Shown here: positions 18,483-27,708 of the stretch, in pieces
Layout: the number at the start of each line of letters is the position of its first letter
Position numbering within the stretch: position 1 is the stretch's first letter
DNA from: MPNP01 sp026710155
GTDB taxonomy: Bacteria > Pseudomonadota > Alphaproteobacteria > Rhodobacterales > Rhodobacteraceae
Direction of reading: 5' to 3'
Assembly: GCA_965200885.1 (NCBI GenBank)
Contig: OZ241737.1
Location: 1,860,001-1,924,000, forward strand
Length of the DNA: 64,000 nucleotides
Notes under the pieces: generated by a model
What the model saw: the letters and a program-made list of their open reading frames with translations, nothing else
Database searches by the model: none
Told to the model about the DNA's origin: nothing
Made by a program: the position numbers and the translations under genes

Positions 18483-19261
18483 TGACCTGAATTTCCCGTT
18501 TTGGAATGTGCCATTCTGGTACGCTCCTGCAGGTCTCTGAGGACTTCAAGCTCCAGCTTGGTCGGAGGTGTATTTTCATCAAGCCTCTCCGAATACCTGA
18601 TTGGCCAACCAACACTTTTCTGCATGGCATCCCTGGTTACACCGGGATTTAAGGCCACAACCTCAAATTCCTTGGTTGTCGGGTCAGGCTTCCAAATGGC
18701 CATATCGGTAACGAGCAATTGCGGCCCCTTGGTTTGAATGCCCTTTTCTGATCTTTCGTTGTAGCCATTCCCGAACCCGTAAGAGGTAAAGAAATCGATT
18801 TTGTTGACAAAACTCCTGGGAGATTGCTTCATTATGATATAAACCTGCTTCGAATGTGAAGCAATCTCGGGAGCACCACCACCACCCGGCAATCTGACCT
18901 TGGGCTTCTCGTAATTTCCAATAACCGTGGTGTTGATGTTGCCAAAACGATCGAGTTGGGCTGCCCCCAGAAAACCAACTGTAATTCTTCCACCCTGAAG
19001 CCAGTAATTGAACATTTCAACCCCTGATACGGTGGTCAGTGCTGTACTGCAAAGTTCACCATCACCTATGGATAAAGGCAATACATCAGGTGCGGTTCCA
19101 ATTGTACCAGATTCGTAGATCAAAGTGATATCGGGGGCATTTGTCAATTTGGCCAGGTTGCATGCTGCTGAGGGAGCACCGATACCCACGAAACAGACAT
19201 CATCATTTTTCAGGAGCCTGGCAGCAGAAACAACCATGATTTCATAAGAGGAATAATTCAT
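18479..19261 (-). CDS. pcaJ: 3-oxoadipate CoA-transferase subunit B (CatJ/GctB type)
   Basis: With the next gene, transfers CoA from succinyl-CoA to 3-oxoadipate. 260 residues. The active-site glutamate is expected in IYESGTIG. GGAPEIASHSKQV and FLGAAQLDRFGN are typical of this subunit. Its length resembles the CatJ/GctB class more than the shorter PcaJ/ScoB class. It lies between pcaI (one base apart) and pcaF (four-base overlap), so its role in the pca pathway is well supported even though the subfamily differs from Pseudomonas putida PcaJ. Confidence 0.9.
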   Translation of the reverse strand: MNYSSYEIMVVSAARLLKNDDVCFVGIGAPSAACNLAKLTNAPDITLIYESGTIGTAPDVLPLSIGDGELCSTALTTVSGVEMFNYWLQGGRITVGFLGAAQLDRFGNINTTVIGNYEKPKVRLPGGGGAPEIASHSKQVYIIMKQSPRSFVNKIDFFTSYGFGNGYNERSEKGIQTKGPQLLVTDMAIWKPDPTTKEFEVVALNPGVTRDAMQKSVGWPIRYSERLDENTPPTKLELEVLRDLQERTRMAHSKTGNSGQ

Positions 19262-19262
19262 G

Positions 19263-20111
19263 TCAATCTCTCAAATGTTCCACCCGCTCATTGAATGCTT
19301 CTTGCCCCTGCTCAAGGACATTTTTCCGCATCCAATCCTTGAAGGTATTTCGGTCGCTGGAAATCCTGTCCCACTCTAGATAGGATGAATTGTCCCTTTC
19401 ATAGTATCCTTGCGTATAAGAGGGGTGGGCACCACCCGGAACAACCGAAATTGAAGTTATCGCCCAAGAGGGAATAATGCAGGCATTGGGGTGGGTATTC
19501 AGTTCAGGTACAATTTCCTCAACGGTCACAATTGCCTTTTTTGCACTTAATACGGCCTGCTTCTGGACTCCAATTATTCCTTCAACAAGAACATTGCCTT
19601 TGCTATCCGCCTTTTGGGCATGAATTACGGCCACATCTGGTCGCAGGGCAGGGACCGCAGCCAATGTTTCACCCGTAAATGGACATTCAATTGATTTGAT
19701 GTTTGCATTCATTCCCTTGAGACCTGCTCCCTGATATCCCCTCAAGATTGCCAGAGGTAAATTCGAGGCTGCCGCTTCATAGGAATTGGCCATTGCCGCA
19801 TGAGAATGCTCTTCTATGACCAGGGGTCTAGGCCATTCATTTTCCACGGCATCCCTCAATCGCCTCAACAAACCCACACCAGGGTTTCCGGCATAGGAAA
19901 AAATCAATTTCCTAACCATGCCCATCCCGATCATCTGGTCATAAATTACATCAGGCGTCATGCGGGCAAGTGTGAGATTAGTTATACCACTCCGAATTGC
20001 CTCGTGAGCTGCGGCATAGGGAATTAAATGGGTAAAACCTTCAAATACCACAAATGATCCGGAAAACAGGTTTTCATTGATCGCTGTTGTCAAGGGTTGG
20101 AATTTAGCCAT
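19263..20111 (-). CDS. pcaI: 3-oxoadipate CoA-transferase subunit A (CatI/GctA type)
   Basis: Partner of the subunit above. 282 residues. Recognisable parts: LARMTPDVIYDQMIGMG, FSYAGNPGVGLLRR, RPDVAVIHAQKADSKGNV and VVPGGAHPSYTQGYY. Its length and motifs again place it with CatI/GctA-type CoA-transferases, a class also used for glutaconate; the surrounding pca genes make 3-oxoadipate the likely substrate. Fifteen bases separate it from pcaG upstream. Confidence 0.9.
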   Translation of the reverse strand: MAKFQPLTTAINENLFSGSFVVFEGFTHLIPYAAAHEAIRSGITNLTLARMTPDVIYDQMIGMGMVRKLIFSYAGNPGVGLLRRLRDAVENEWPRPLVIEEHSHAAMANSYEAAASNLPLAILRGYQGAGLKGMNANIKSIECPFTGETLAAVPALRPDVAVIHAQKADSKGNVLVEGIIGVQKQAVLSAKKAIVTVEEIVPELNTHPNACIIPSWAITSISVVPGGAHPSYTQGYYERDNSSYLEWDRISSDRNTFKDWMRKNVLEQGQEAFNERVEHLRD

Positions 20112-20126
20112 GTGTCTGGGAAGGGA

Positions 20127-20750
20127 TTAAATGTCAAAAAATACTGTTTCGTTTTCACCCTGTAGGACGATATCAAATTGATACACGCCATCCTCCAGAG
20201 GTTCCGCTATCAGGGTATGTACTCTGTTTTGATGTTCAAGACGGTTGAGAACCGGATCTTCAGCATTCGCTTCAACCTCTTCCGGAAAGTACATTCTGGT
20301 ATGCAAACCCAGATTTATACCTCGAGCTGCAACCCAAATGCTAATAAAGGGAGCCTGCAATCTATTGGTGGACAGATATGGGATTCTACCTGGTTTGATG
20401 GTATCAAAATGAAATTCACCCGTAAGTATGTCAGTTGGTTGACGACCCCATCCTTGAAAATTCTGATCAGGCTCACCCCGAGTTTCATCCAGACTATTGA
20501 ACAAGCCCTGAGCATCTGCTTGCCATAATTCAATAATGCCATCCTTGATCGGCGTGCCAGTACCATCGAATATTTTGCCACTGATGGAAATCCTTATACC
20601 AAGAGTTTTTTCATTGACCATTTTTGATCCCAAATGACCACCACCATAAATGGTTTTCAGGCCAGCCATTTGCGGAGTACATCCTATATGAACATAAGGC
20701 CCTGCAGTTTGGGATGGCAATTCCTGATAGATTTTGGGAGACAGGGCCAT
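20127..20750 (-). CDS. pcaG: Protocatechuate 3,4-dioxygenase alpha subunit
   Basis: Structural half of the intradiol dioxygenase that opens protocatechuate between its two hydroxyls. 207 residues of the intradiol beta-sandwich: QTAGPYVHIGCTP, GIIELWQADAQG and GWGRQPTDI. It lacks the iron ligands, which sit in PcaH, as expected for an alpha subunit. It starts immediately after the pcaH stop, so the two subunits are made together. Confidence 0.94.
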   Translation of the reverse strand: MALSPKIYQELPSQTAGPYVHIGCTPQMAGLKTIYGGGHLGSKMVNEKTLGIRISISGKIFDGTGTPIKDGIIELWQADAQGLFNSLDETRGEPDQNFQGWGRQPTDILTGEFHFDTIKPGRIPYLSTNRLQAPFISIWVAARGINLGLHTRMYFPEEVEANAEDPVLNRLEHQNRVHTLIAEPLEDGVYQFDIVLQGENETVFFDI

Positions 20751-21497
20751 TTAATTTCCTTCAGGACGGTTTTCGAACATTGTGGATCTACGACCTCTGA
20801 GCACAAGATTGAATTCATAGGCCAAGGTATCCATGGGTATCGTATTAGCCATATCCAAACGGGCAATCAGCAGGTCAATTGCTTCCTTGTCCGGGATTGT
20901 ATTCACAATGGGACATATCTTTATCAATGGATCGCCCTCAAAGTACATCTGGGTAATGAGTCTTTGGGAAAATCCCGGTCCGAACAGGGAAAAATGTATA
21001 TGTGAAGGGCGCCAATCATTTATTCCATTCGGCCAGGGGTAGGGGCCGGGTTTAATGGTACGGAATTCATAGTGACCATCTTCCCCGGTTATTGTTCGAC
21101 CACAACCGCCAAAATTGGGATCCAGGGGTCCGATATACTTATCTTTGATATGTCGATATCGTCCGGCCGAGTTGGCTTGCCATATTTCAATCAAGGCTCC
21201 CTCAATGCCCTTTCTACTCTCATCCATCAGTTTGCCATAAACAATTATGCGTTCACCAATAGGGGATTTGTCTTTTGCCGAGTAGTTAAGAATCAAATCA
21301 TTATCTGTTGGCCCCAGATCTTCATGTCCAAAGACCGGTCCGGTGATTTCCGACAATCCATTGCCTATCGAAACCAGGGCCAGTTTGGGGGAACGGACTA
21401 TGCTGCTTTTGTAATCGGGTGCATAGGCCGGAGGATGGATCTGAAAATTTCTTGGAAAGAAACCTCCTGAGGGAGGCGGTCTTTTGGTCAAGGTCAA
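20751..21497 (-). CDS. pcaH: Protocatechuate 3,4-dioxygenase beta subunit
   Basis: Catalytic, Fe(III)-binding subunit. 248 residues. The four expected ligands are visible: Tyr in GRYRHIKDKY, Tyr in GPYPWPNG, and the two His of RPSHIHFS. ALIEIWQANSAG is the intradiol core strand. The N-terminal FQIHPPAYAPDYKSS matches the arm that packs on PcaG. The start overlaps the pcaC stop by four bases. Cytoplasmic, no signal peptide. Confidence 0.96.
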   Translation of the reverse strand: MTLTKRPPPSGGFFPRNFQIHPPAYAPDYKSSIVRSPKLALVSIGNGLSEITGPVFGHEDLGPTDNDLILNYSAKDKSPIGERIIVYGKLMDESRKGIEGALIEIWQANSAGRYRHIKDKYIGPLDPNFGGCGRTITGEDGHYEFRTIKPGPYPWPNGINDWRPSHIHFSLFGPGFSQRLITQMYFEGDPLIKICPIVNTIPDKEAIDLLIARLDMANTIPMDTLAYEFNLVLRGRRSTMFENRPEGN

Positions 21498-21922
21498 CTC
21501 CCTGCTTTCATTTCTTCATAAGTCTTTTTGGCGACTTTAATTGCTGAATTCGCAGCTGGAACACCAGCATATACAGCGACATGCAGTAGTACTTCAGAAA
21601 TATCCTCCTTGGTTGCACCTGTATTTGCTGTAGCTTTCAAATGCATGGCAAATTCTTCTTCATGGCCCATGGCAGCCAAAAGGGCAAGGGTTATCATGGA
21701 CCGCTCACGAAGGGCCAGATGTGGACGAGACCAGACTTTTTCCCATGCCGCACTGGTAATCAACTCCTGAAAGGGTGCATCGAAATCGGTCGTCAATTTG
21801 TTTGCCAAATCAACATGGGAATTGCCCAAGACCTTTCTTCTGGTAAGATTTCCCAACGAACTGGAATTGTTTTCTTCTTTTGAATCCAAGGATAAATTAA
21901 CTCCATGCAAATGTGCGAACAT
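21494..21922 (-). CDS. pcaC: 4-carboxymuconolactone decarboxylase
   Basis: Decarboxylates 4-carboxymuconolactone to 3-oxoadipate enol-lactone. 142 residues of the all-helical AhpD-like fold: R.VLG..HV near the start (RKVLGNSHVD), RPHLALRERSMITLALLAAMG, and EEFAMHLKATANTGATKEDI. First gene of the pca operon, so its promoter lies in the 114 bases shared with the divergent 22037 gene. The first 20 or so residues (MFAHLHGVNLSLDSKEE) are not conserved in the family, so a later start is possible. The enol-lactonase (pcaD) that should act next is absent here. Confidence 0.93.
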   Translation of the reverse strand: MFAHLHGVNLSLDSKEENNSSSLGNLTRRKVLGNSHVDLANKLTTDFDAPFQELITSAAWEKVWSRPHLALRERSMITLALLAAMGHEEEFAMHLKATANTGATKEDISEVLLHVAVYAGVPAANSAIKVAKKTYEEMKAGS

Positions 21923-22036
21923 ATCCGGCTTGTTTCCAGATATATTTTTTCCGTTATCAATATACCAATTAGGTTAATTAATTTGAATTGGCAATTTTGA
22001 CAGTCTAAAAGTTCCAATCAAATACTTATTGGAAAA

Positions 22037-23065
22037 ATGTCAAAAATGAAAAATAATGGAATTTCTGAAAAGGACTTTGGTCAAAGGGATAGAAGAGGAC
22101 ATTGGAAACCATTTGAAAGGGTAGAGTACGCGCCACTATTCGTTTGGCCCTTGAAACCTGTTAAATTGATTAAATGGATCTTTGGATTCCCAGGTTATCT
22201 ATTCCCCTGGAACATCATCTATTTTTTGCTCAGCATGGCTGTATGGTTGGCATTTCTTCCACCATTGGAAAACATGAAAACCCTTGAAACGGGCTGGATG
22301 CTCCAGATCATTTTGAGAAATGCCGGATTGATGGCCGTCTGGTTTGGTGCTTTCCACCTTCATCTGTATGTCAAAAAGCGCCAGGACAAGGAATTCAAAT
22401 ATAATCCTTCATGGCTGGAGACAGATGGATCGGCCTTTTTGTTCAGGAGTCAGATTAAGGATAATCTGACCTGGTGCTTTGCCAGTGGCTTGCCGATCTG
22501 GTCGGGGTATGAAATTGTGACCTTCTGGATGATGGCCAACGGTTATATACCTCATTTGAACTTCAGTGAAAACCCAATCCTTTTTATTGCTATGTTGTTA
22601 TTGATTCCCATGATAAGGGAGTTTCATTTCTATTGCATACATCGACTTATTCACTGGCCTCCCTTGTACCGAACAGTCCACAAGGTACATCATGCCAATT
22701 CAAACCCCGGCCCATGGTCGGGTTTGTCCATGCATCCGGTCGAGCACCTGATATATTTTTCGAGCATATTCATTCACTGGATAATCCCATCCCATCCCAT
22801 TCATGTCATAAATCAGCTGTTTCATGCAGGCTTGTCTCCGGGACCTGACCATACTGGTTTTGACAAGATCGTCATAGAAGGAAAGGGTGCAATTGATACC
22901 CATTGTTTTGCGCATTACCTCCATCACAAATATTTTGAGGTGAATTATTCGGATGGAATTTTCCCTTTTGACAAGTGGTTTGGGACCTTTCATGATGGCA
23001 CGGATGAGGCGGATAAGCAAATGAACGAACGGTTGAAAAGGAAGGCCATTAGACTGAATTCGTGA
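22037..23065 (+). CDS. Sterol desaturase / fatty acid hydroxylase family membrane protein
   Basis: A 342-residue integral membrane di-iron oxygenase of the ERG3/FA-hydroxylase family. The histidine clusters are in order: HFYCIHRLIHW, HKVHHANSNPGPW, and HYLHHKYFEVNY. Four or so hydrophobic segments precede or separate them (FPWNIIYFLLSMAVWLAFLP; ILFIAMLLLIPMI). The substrate (sterol, hopanoid, carotenoid or fatty acyl chain) cannot be read from sequence. It is divergent from the pca operon and not obviously linked to it. Its end is 62 bases before an ISNCY element. Confidence 0.85.
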   Translation: MSKMKNNGISEKDFGQRDRRGHWKPFERVEYAPLFVWPLKPVKLIKWIFGFPGYLFPWNIIYFLLSMAVWLAFLPPLENMKTLETGWMLQIILRNAGLMAVWFGAFHLHLYVKKRQDKEFKYNPSWLETDGSAFLFRSQIKDNLTWCFASGLPIWSGYEIVTFWMMANGYIPHLNFSENPILFIAMLLLIPMIREFHFYCIHRLIHWPPLYRTVHKVHHANSNPGPWSGLSMHPVEHLIYFSSIFIHWIIPSHPIHVINQLFHAGLSPGPDHTGFDKIVIEGKGAIDTHCFAHYLHHKYFEVNYSDGIFPFDKWFGTFHDGTDEADKQMNERLKRKAIRLNS

Positions 23066-23127
23066 ATTTTCAGACCTTTCCTCCAAACCTCTTCCAATCG
23101 GTTAGGAAATTTCCAAACTCCTAATTA

Positions 23128-24955
23128 GTGTCTGCCCGAAAAGTATATAAACATCACGAATTCCCTTGACAACAGTGGTTTGGAATCGACTTGTTCATAT
23201 GAAGATTGGTTCTGTCATGGGCACATTGCTCTTTTCGGGCCTTTTTCCACCCTTTTTTCCTCAATCTTCGCAGGTTTTGACCCATGAGACATGTCATCAA
23301 GCCCCACCGTGAACTCGGCGACATCGACATTGCCGCCATCAAGATCGATCCCAGGTCCCGTGACGACATACCCGCCATCCTGCTCGGCCTGCAACACCTT
23401 TATTGCGACAGGGAGTTGCGAGCCCGCCTGTTTGCCCTTCTGGAGGAGCACCTGGCACCCCATGTCAGCCATGACCTTGGCCGTCCGGGCATGGCGTTGT
23501 GGCAGATCCTTGTCATGGGTGTTCCGATGCAGGGCCTGAACTGTGATTATGACCGCCTGTGCCAGTTTGTGAACCATCACGATGTTGTTCGCCGGTTTCT
23601 TGGCCATGCGGACATCTGGGACAGGCGACGGTATTCGTACCAGTCGGTTGTGGACAATGTCAGACTTTTGACCCCGGAGTTGCTGGCCAAGGTCGGCCAA
23701 CTGGTCGTGGAGAGTGGTCACAAGGTCTCAAAAAAAAAGCCTGGCGGCTTGTTGCACGGGCGTTGTGATTCGTTTGTTGTGGAGACCGATGTCCATTACC
23801 CTGCCGATGTCAACCTGTTGTGGGATGCGATGCGTTGCCTGATCAGGGAGTGTGGCCGTGCGGCCAGCGGGTGTGGCCTTGACGGCTGGCGGCAATGGAG
23901 GTACCTGACCACTGCCATCAAGGGCAGGTTCCATGCGGTTCGCAAGACCCGTTGGGCCGGTCCGGAGGATGTGAAGGCTTGTCTTGACCTGTGCCGGAAG
24001 CTTGTCGTCCGTGCCGAGGGCACCCTTTCGGAATTGCAGGATCCCCGGACCAGGCATCTTCCCGGGAAGGGCAACCCGGCCTCCATCGGCCATTTCATCG
24101 GCCATGCGAAGAGACAGATCGACCAGGTCGACCGCCGTTTGCTGAAGGGCGAGACCATTCCCCATGGGGAGAAGGTGTTTTCGATCTTCGAGGACCACAC
24201 CAGGTGGATATCGAAGGGCAAGGCCGGGGTTCCGGTTGAACTCGGTGTTCCGGTGTGCATCGTGGAGGACGGGTTCGGCTTTCTCCTGAACCACCGGATC
24301 ATGTGGGATGGGAGTGACGTCGATCATGCGGTGCCGGTGATCGAGGAGACACAGGCCCGTTTTCCGGATTTCAGGGCCTGCAGTTTTGACCGCGGTTTCC
24401 ACAGTCCAGAGAACCGTCTTGACCTTGACACTCTCCTGGACCACAATGTGTTGCCGGGGAAGGGATGCCTGGGCAGGGCCGACAGGATCAGGGAAGGTGA
24501 AGAGACCTTCGTGGCGATGCGCCGTCAGCATCCGGCGGTTGAATCGGCGATCAACAATCTGGAGCACCGTGGCCTTGACCGTGTCAGGGCCCATGGTTCC
24601 GGTGGTTTTGAACGCGTTGTCGGCCTGTCGGTCCTAGCCTTCAACATTCACCGTCTTGGCCTGTTGATCCGGCGTCGGCGCCAGGTGCTGCTCAAGCGCC
24701 GGCGTGAACGATTGCCCCTGGCGGCCTGAGCACCTGTTGCCACCAACGAAATCATGACCGTTCCGCAGGGAACGGAGGGGAGAGGTCTGCCATGAGGGTC
24801 GGGAACGGGCTGTTTTTTATGGAAAAACCCTGCCGACAAGGCATTTTTTTGTGGAAAGGATGTTCCCTTGCATCCATTTTTGATGAAAAGGGAGTGATTT
24901 TACTGCCTGGATGGTTGGCGTTTTGTCAAAAATCGGGTATTTTCTGGGCAGGCAC
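23128..24955 (+). mobile_element. ISNCY-family insertion sequence, apparently complete
   Basis: About 1.83 kb. The ends are inverted repeats: GTGTCTGCCCGAAAA on the left, and on the right the complement of GTGCCTGCCCAGAAAA. TAATTA lies outside both ends (23122-23127, 24956-24961). Because TAATTA is its own complement, it could be a 6-bp target duplication or a continuation of the repeat. The one long ORF is an intact transposase. Base composition is clearly more GC-rich than the flanks, so it is a recent arrival compared with the decayed elements nearby. Confidence 0.8.
23284..24729 (+). CDS. ISNCY-family transposase
   Basis: 481 residues, open and full length. The N-terminus has an HTH-like region (DRELRARLFALLEEHLAP). 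The DDE core shows FVVETDVHYPADVNLLWDA, CSFDRGFHSPENR and AVESAINNLEHRGLDR, with the Asp, Asp and Glu spaced as in this family; IFEDHTRWISKGKAGVPVELGV is another strongly conserved block. The C-terminus is arginine-rich. The long complementary ORFs are shadows of its GC-rich codons. Confidence 0.92.
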   Translation: MRHVIKPHRELGDIDIAAIKIDPRSRDDIPAILLGLQHLYCDRELRARLFALLEEHLAPHVSHDLGRPGMALWQILVMGVPMQGLNCDYDRLCQFVNHHDVVRRFLGHADIWDRRRYSYQSVVDNVRLLTPELLAKVGQLVVESGHKVSKKKPGGLLHGRCDSFVVETDVHYPADVNLLWDAMRCLIRECGRAASGCGLDGWRQWRYLTTAIKGRFHAVRKTRWAGPEDVKACLDLCRKLVVRAEGTLSELQDPRTRHLPGKGNPASIGHFIGHAKRQIDQVDRRLLKGETIPHGEKVFSIFEDHTRWISKGKAGVPVELGVPVCIVEDGFGFLLNHRIMWDGSDVDHAVPVIEETQARFPDFRACSFDRGFHSPENRLDLDTLLDHNVLPGKGCLGRADRIREGEETFVAMRRQHPAVESAINNLEHRGLDRVRAHGSGGFERVVGLSVLAFNIHRLGLLIRRRRQVLLKRRRERLPLAA

Positions 24956-25068
24956 TAATTATTAAAGGGGTTGTTGGATAATTTTGGTTGTAAATCTGAA
25001 ATAAGAAAATAATAAATCTCAATCCAACAGGAATTTACCCTAATCAAACATCTGTAATGCTGACAACA

Positions 25069-25878
25069 ATGAAGAAACCACTTTCCATCATTTTATTCGC
25101 AATCATGGCGTCAACAATTTCTGGTTGTATGGAGTCCATTGAAATTAATGAACCCAGTCAGGAACAATATGTAGAAGCCAACAGAATACTGAATGAAACT
25201 TACCTGTCACCTCCTCGGGACATACATCCATTTCGCATGCAAGCTACCGTGAATCGAATTGCACCGAGAATCAGGTCAGCAAGCTACAGGGTTTGCCTGG
25301 ATCTTCAAAGACCACAATATCATTGCGACCTGGTACAGAGATCCACAATTCATATCCATCAAAATAATCCTCAAATCAATGCTGCAGCAGACGGGAACAA
25401 TGATATTCACTTATTTGGTGGCTTGATAAACATCTCGGGTTCGGATGATGAAGTTGCAGCTGTACTGGCTCACGAGTTTGCCCATGTCATGTTTGTTCAT
25501 GTAGACAAAAAATATATCAACGCCTTGATCGGTCAAAGTATTGCCCTTGCGTTGGTTTCTGACAATGCCACACCCGAAAGTCAACAATATTGGGCAGATT
25601 TGGGTGCCGGGTTCGGGGCAACAGCCTATAGCCCGGAGATGGAACTGGAGGCTGACCGGGCAGCGGTTTATATTCTTCTGTATGCTGGTTACAGGCCTGA
25701 GGCAATGCAGGATTTTCTCGTAAGAGCCACACGCGAAAGCGCCCGACAAGCCAATATGGGGATTTATACTGTCAGTTTTTTGCAAACCCATCCAAGCGAC
25801 AACAACAGAATGGCACATTTGGTTTCTGCAATTCAGGATGCAAGAATTGGTAGGCCTCTTGTGTCAACCGGTTATTGA
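25069..25878 (+). CDS. M48-family metallopeptidase, lipoprotein
   Basis: A zinc protease anchored as a lipoprotein. I prefer ATG at 25069 (MKKPLSIILFAIMAS); an in-frame ATG lies at 25057. The lipobox is ISGC, with Cys 20 from the chosen start. HEFAH holds two zinc ligands and the catalytic Glu, and the third ligand follows in MELEADRAAVY. DIHLFGGLINIS and the late LQTHPSDNNR are typical of Oma1/BepA-like peptidases. It should act in the periplasm, perhaps on outer-membrane proteins. There are no TPR repeats, unlike BepA. Confidence 0.88.
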   Translation: MKKPLSIILFAIMASTISGCMESIEINEPSQEQYVEANRILNETYLSPPRDIHPFRMQATVNRIAPRIRSASYRVCLDLQRPQYHCDLVQRSTIHIHQNNPQINAAADGNNDIHLFGGLINISGSDDEVAAVLAHEFAHVMFVHVDKKYINALIGQSIALALVSDNATPESQQYWADLGAGFGATAYSPEMELEADRAAVYILLYAGYRPEAMQDFLVRATRESARQANMGIYTVSFLQTHPSDNNRMAHLVSAIQDARIGRPLVSTGY

Positions 25879-25975
25879 AACTGAGTGAATCACAATATCG
25901 AATTAATGTCGAATGCAAGATTTTTCGATTCTTGACTTGCATTGAAATCCAGCTGTTTTTTCAAGAAAAGTACTC

Positions 25976-27064
25976 ATGTCCAAGACATTACGAATGGCTA
26001 TAGCGGGTATTGGTCTTGCTGGCAGGCGGCATGCTGATGCAATAGACCAATTACCAGGAATTACGCTATGTGCCATCGTGGAAACCGATGAAGAAGGGCA
26101 GAATTATGCAGCTAACCTCAACATACCTTGCCATGTTACTTTGGACGAGTTGTTTGCAGAGCATTCACCAGATGGTGTAATCCTAGCAACACCTACGACA
26201 TTGCATGTATCCCAGGGGCTAGCATGTATTAGGCAAGGATGTCCTGTACTTGTTGAAAAACCACTTGGAACCACCTTTCGGGAATGTAACGGTTTGGTCT
26301 TGGAAGCAGAGAGCAAGGGCGTGCCGCTTATGGTTGGTCATCACCGACGGTTCAATCCCATCATATGCAAAGCAAGGGAAGTAATTTCCAATGGTGAAAT
26401 AGGAAACATCAGGGCTGTGCATATCAATACATGGTTTTACAAACCTGACAATTATTTTGATAATGCTCCCTGGCGAAAAAAATTTGGCGCAGGACCAATT
26501 TCAGTCAACTTGGCACATGATATTGATCTGATACGATACCTATGTGGTGATGTGGAAACAGTTCACGGCCTTTCTGCTCCCTCCATGAGGGGATACGAAA
26601 ATGAGGATATTGCCGCAGCGATATTGAAATTCAACAATGGTGCCATTGGAACGGTTACCGTTTCTGACAGCATTGTGGCACCCTGGAGTTGGGAGTTAAC
26701 TTCGGGTGAATACCCCATTTATCCACCAACTTCCGAAAGCAGTTATTGGATTGGAGGATCGCATGGTTCATTATCATTACCAGATTTACGTCTATGGACT
26801 CATCGTGAGGGAGTACGTGACTGGTGGACACCTATATCGGCGACCTTCTTGACCAGAGAATCTTCAGATCCCCTTGTGAATCAAATTTCACATTTTGCTG
26901 ATGTTATCAGGGGAAAATCCAAGCCACTTGTTTCGGGCAGGGAAGGGCTTCAATCCTTGAGGGTCATTGAAGCAATACAGGCTGCCTGTCGCAAAGGAAT
27001 TGTGATATCAATTGACGATTATGATGCAGGGGTTATTAAGCACTCATTCCCTTATTCTTTCTAA
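25976..27064 (+). CDS. Gfo/Idh/MocA-family oxidoreductase
   Basis: An NAD(P)-dependent dehydrogenase of sugars, inositols or similar polyols. 362 residues. The Rossmann loop GIGLAGRRHADAI lies at the N-terminus. LVEKPLGTT holds the family's EKP motif, and GHHRRFNP and HDIDLIRYLCG belong to the C-terminal alpha/beta domain near the catalytic His/Asp. The specific substrate cannot be told. It stands alone between an M48 lipoprotein and a broken defence locus. The region after it (27065-27131) shows nothing. Confidence 0.87.
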   Translation: MSKTLRMAIAGIGLAGRRHADAIDQLPGITLCAIVETDEEGQNYAANLNIPCHVTLDELFAEHSPDGVILATPTTLHVSQGLACIRQGCPVLVEKPLGTTFRECNGLVLEAESKGVPLMVGHHRRFNPIICKAREVISNGEIGNIRAVHINTWFYKPDNYFDNAPWRKKFGAGPISVNLAHDIDLIRYLCGDVETVHGLSAPSMRGYENEDIAAAILKFNNGAIGTVTVSDSIVAPWSWELTSGEYPIYPPTSESSYWIGGSHGSLSLPDLRLWTHREGVRDWWTPISATFLTRESSDPLVNQISHFADVIRGKSKPLVSGREGLQSLRVIEAIQAACRKGIVISIDDYDAGVIKHSFPYSF

Positions 27065-27268
27065 GCAGGTATTCTTTTTCATTACTCATTTTCAATTGCC
27101 CCTGAACAAAGAAATTCTTTGGATTGTAAATTCAAAAAATCTGATCAAATTTTGGGAAAACCTTCCACAGAAAAGGATCATTCTTCAGTTTGTCAATGTC
27201 CGAGACTTCTAGATCAGGGCTATCGCACCTGAAATTTCAGACATGTTTTTTGTACCAAAATTAATCCT

Positions 27269-27700
27269 TTATGGGAAAGTCGTTTTTTTTGAAAATTCAA
27301 GCACCCTATCTTCCAGATCATCCTTGCTTACTTTGCAATATTTCGAATTGGACAGGTATTCAGGATCTATAAAGTAATTTTCAATTTCTCTCTTTTTCCA
27401 GATGAGAAGATTGTGTTTATCCGGATTAGGAAAGCTAACCCAACAATTCTTGATGAATTCGTCATCATAATGGTCTCTGTCAATAAGGAAATAATATGTC
27501 GGATGATGTTGATACAAGGCTTCTGCAAAGCTTTTAATATAAAATGAAGGCCCGAGCGGTTCAATTCGTAATCCGTTTTCAAAAAGTTCATTAAGTACTT
27601 TTGGACCAACAGCGTTTCTGTCTTTTCCTTCTACAAACGATACATGCTGGCTTTGATGAAGAACCTCCTCAGGGCGAATGTTTGTCTTAATGTCCATCAT
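27269..27700 (-). CDS. DUF4435 protein, truncated (AriB-like, PARIS effector)
   Basis: 143 residues, MMDIKTNIRPEEVLHQSQHVSFVEGKDRNAV and later YYFLIDRDHYDD and IWKKREIENYF: the TOPRIM-like DUF4435 fold, in which FVEGKDD and D.D hold the metal site. Full-length DUF4435 proteins are about twice as long. Past the stop another frame reads SDIDKLKNDPFLWKVF to a stop at 27132, probably its displaced C-terminus, so the gene is broken by an internal deletion or frameshift. DUF4435 next to an AAA15-type ATPase is the arrangement of PARIS, where AriB is a nuclease released by AriA when phage anti-restriction proteins are sensed. Likely inactive here. Confidence 0.65.
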   Translation of the reverse strand: MMDIKTNIRPEEVLHQSQHVSFVEGKDRNAVGPKVLNELFENGLRIEPLGPSFYIKSFAEALYQHHPTYYFLIDRDHYDDEFIKNCWVSFPNPDKHNLLIWKKREIENYFIDPEYLSNSKYCKVSKDDLEDRVLEFSKKTTFP

Positions 27701-27708
27701 TATTAGTC

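Noticed and set aside
23728..24594. 288-residue minus-strand ORF inside the ISNCY element
   Set aside because: Mirror of the GC-rich transposase gene; the plus-strand protein has all family motifs, the minus one none.
25912..25943. Hairpin AATGCAAG/CTTGCATT after the M48 gene as a terminator
   Set aside because: Stem of eight with a long loop and no T-run; too weak to call.
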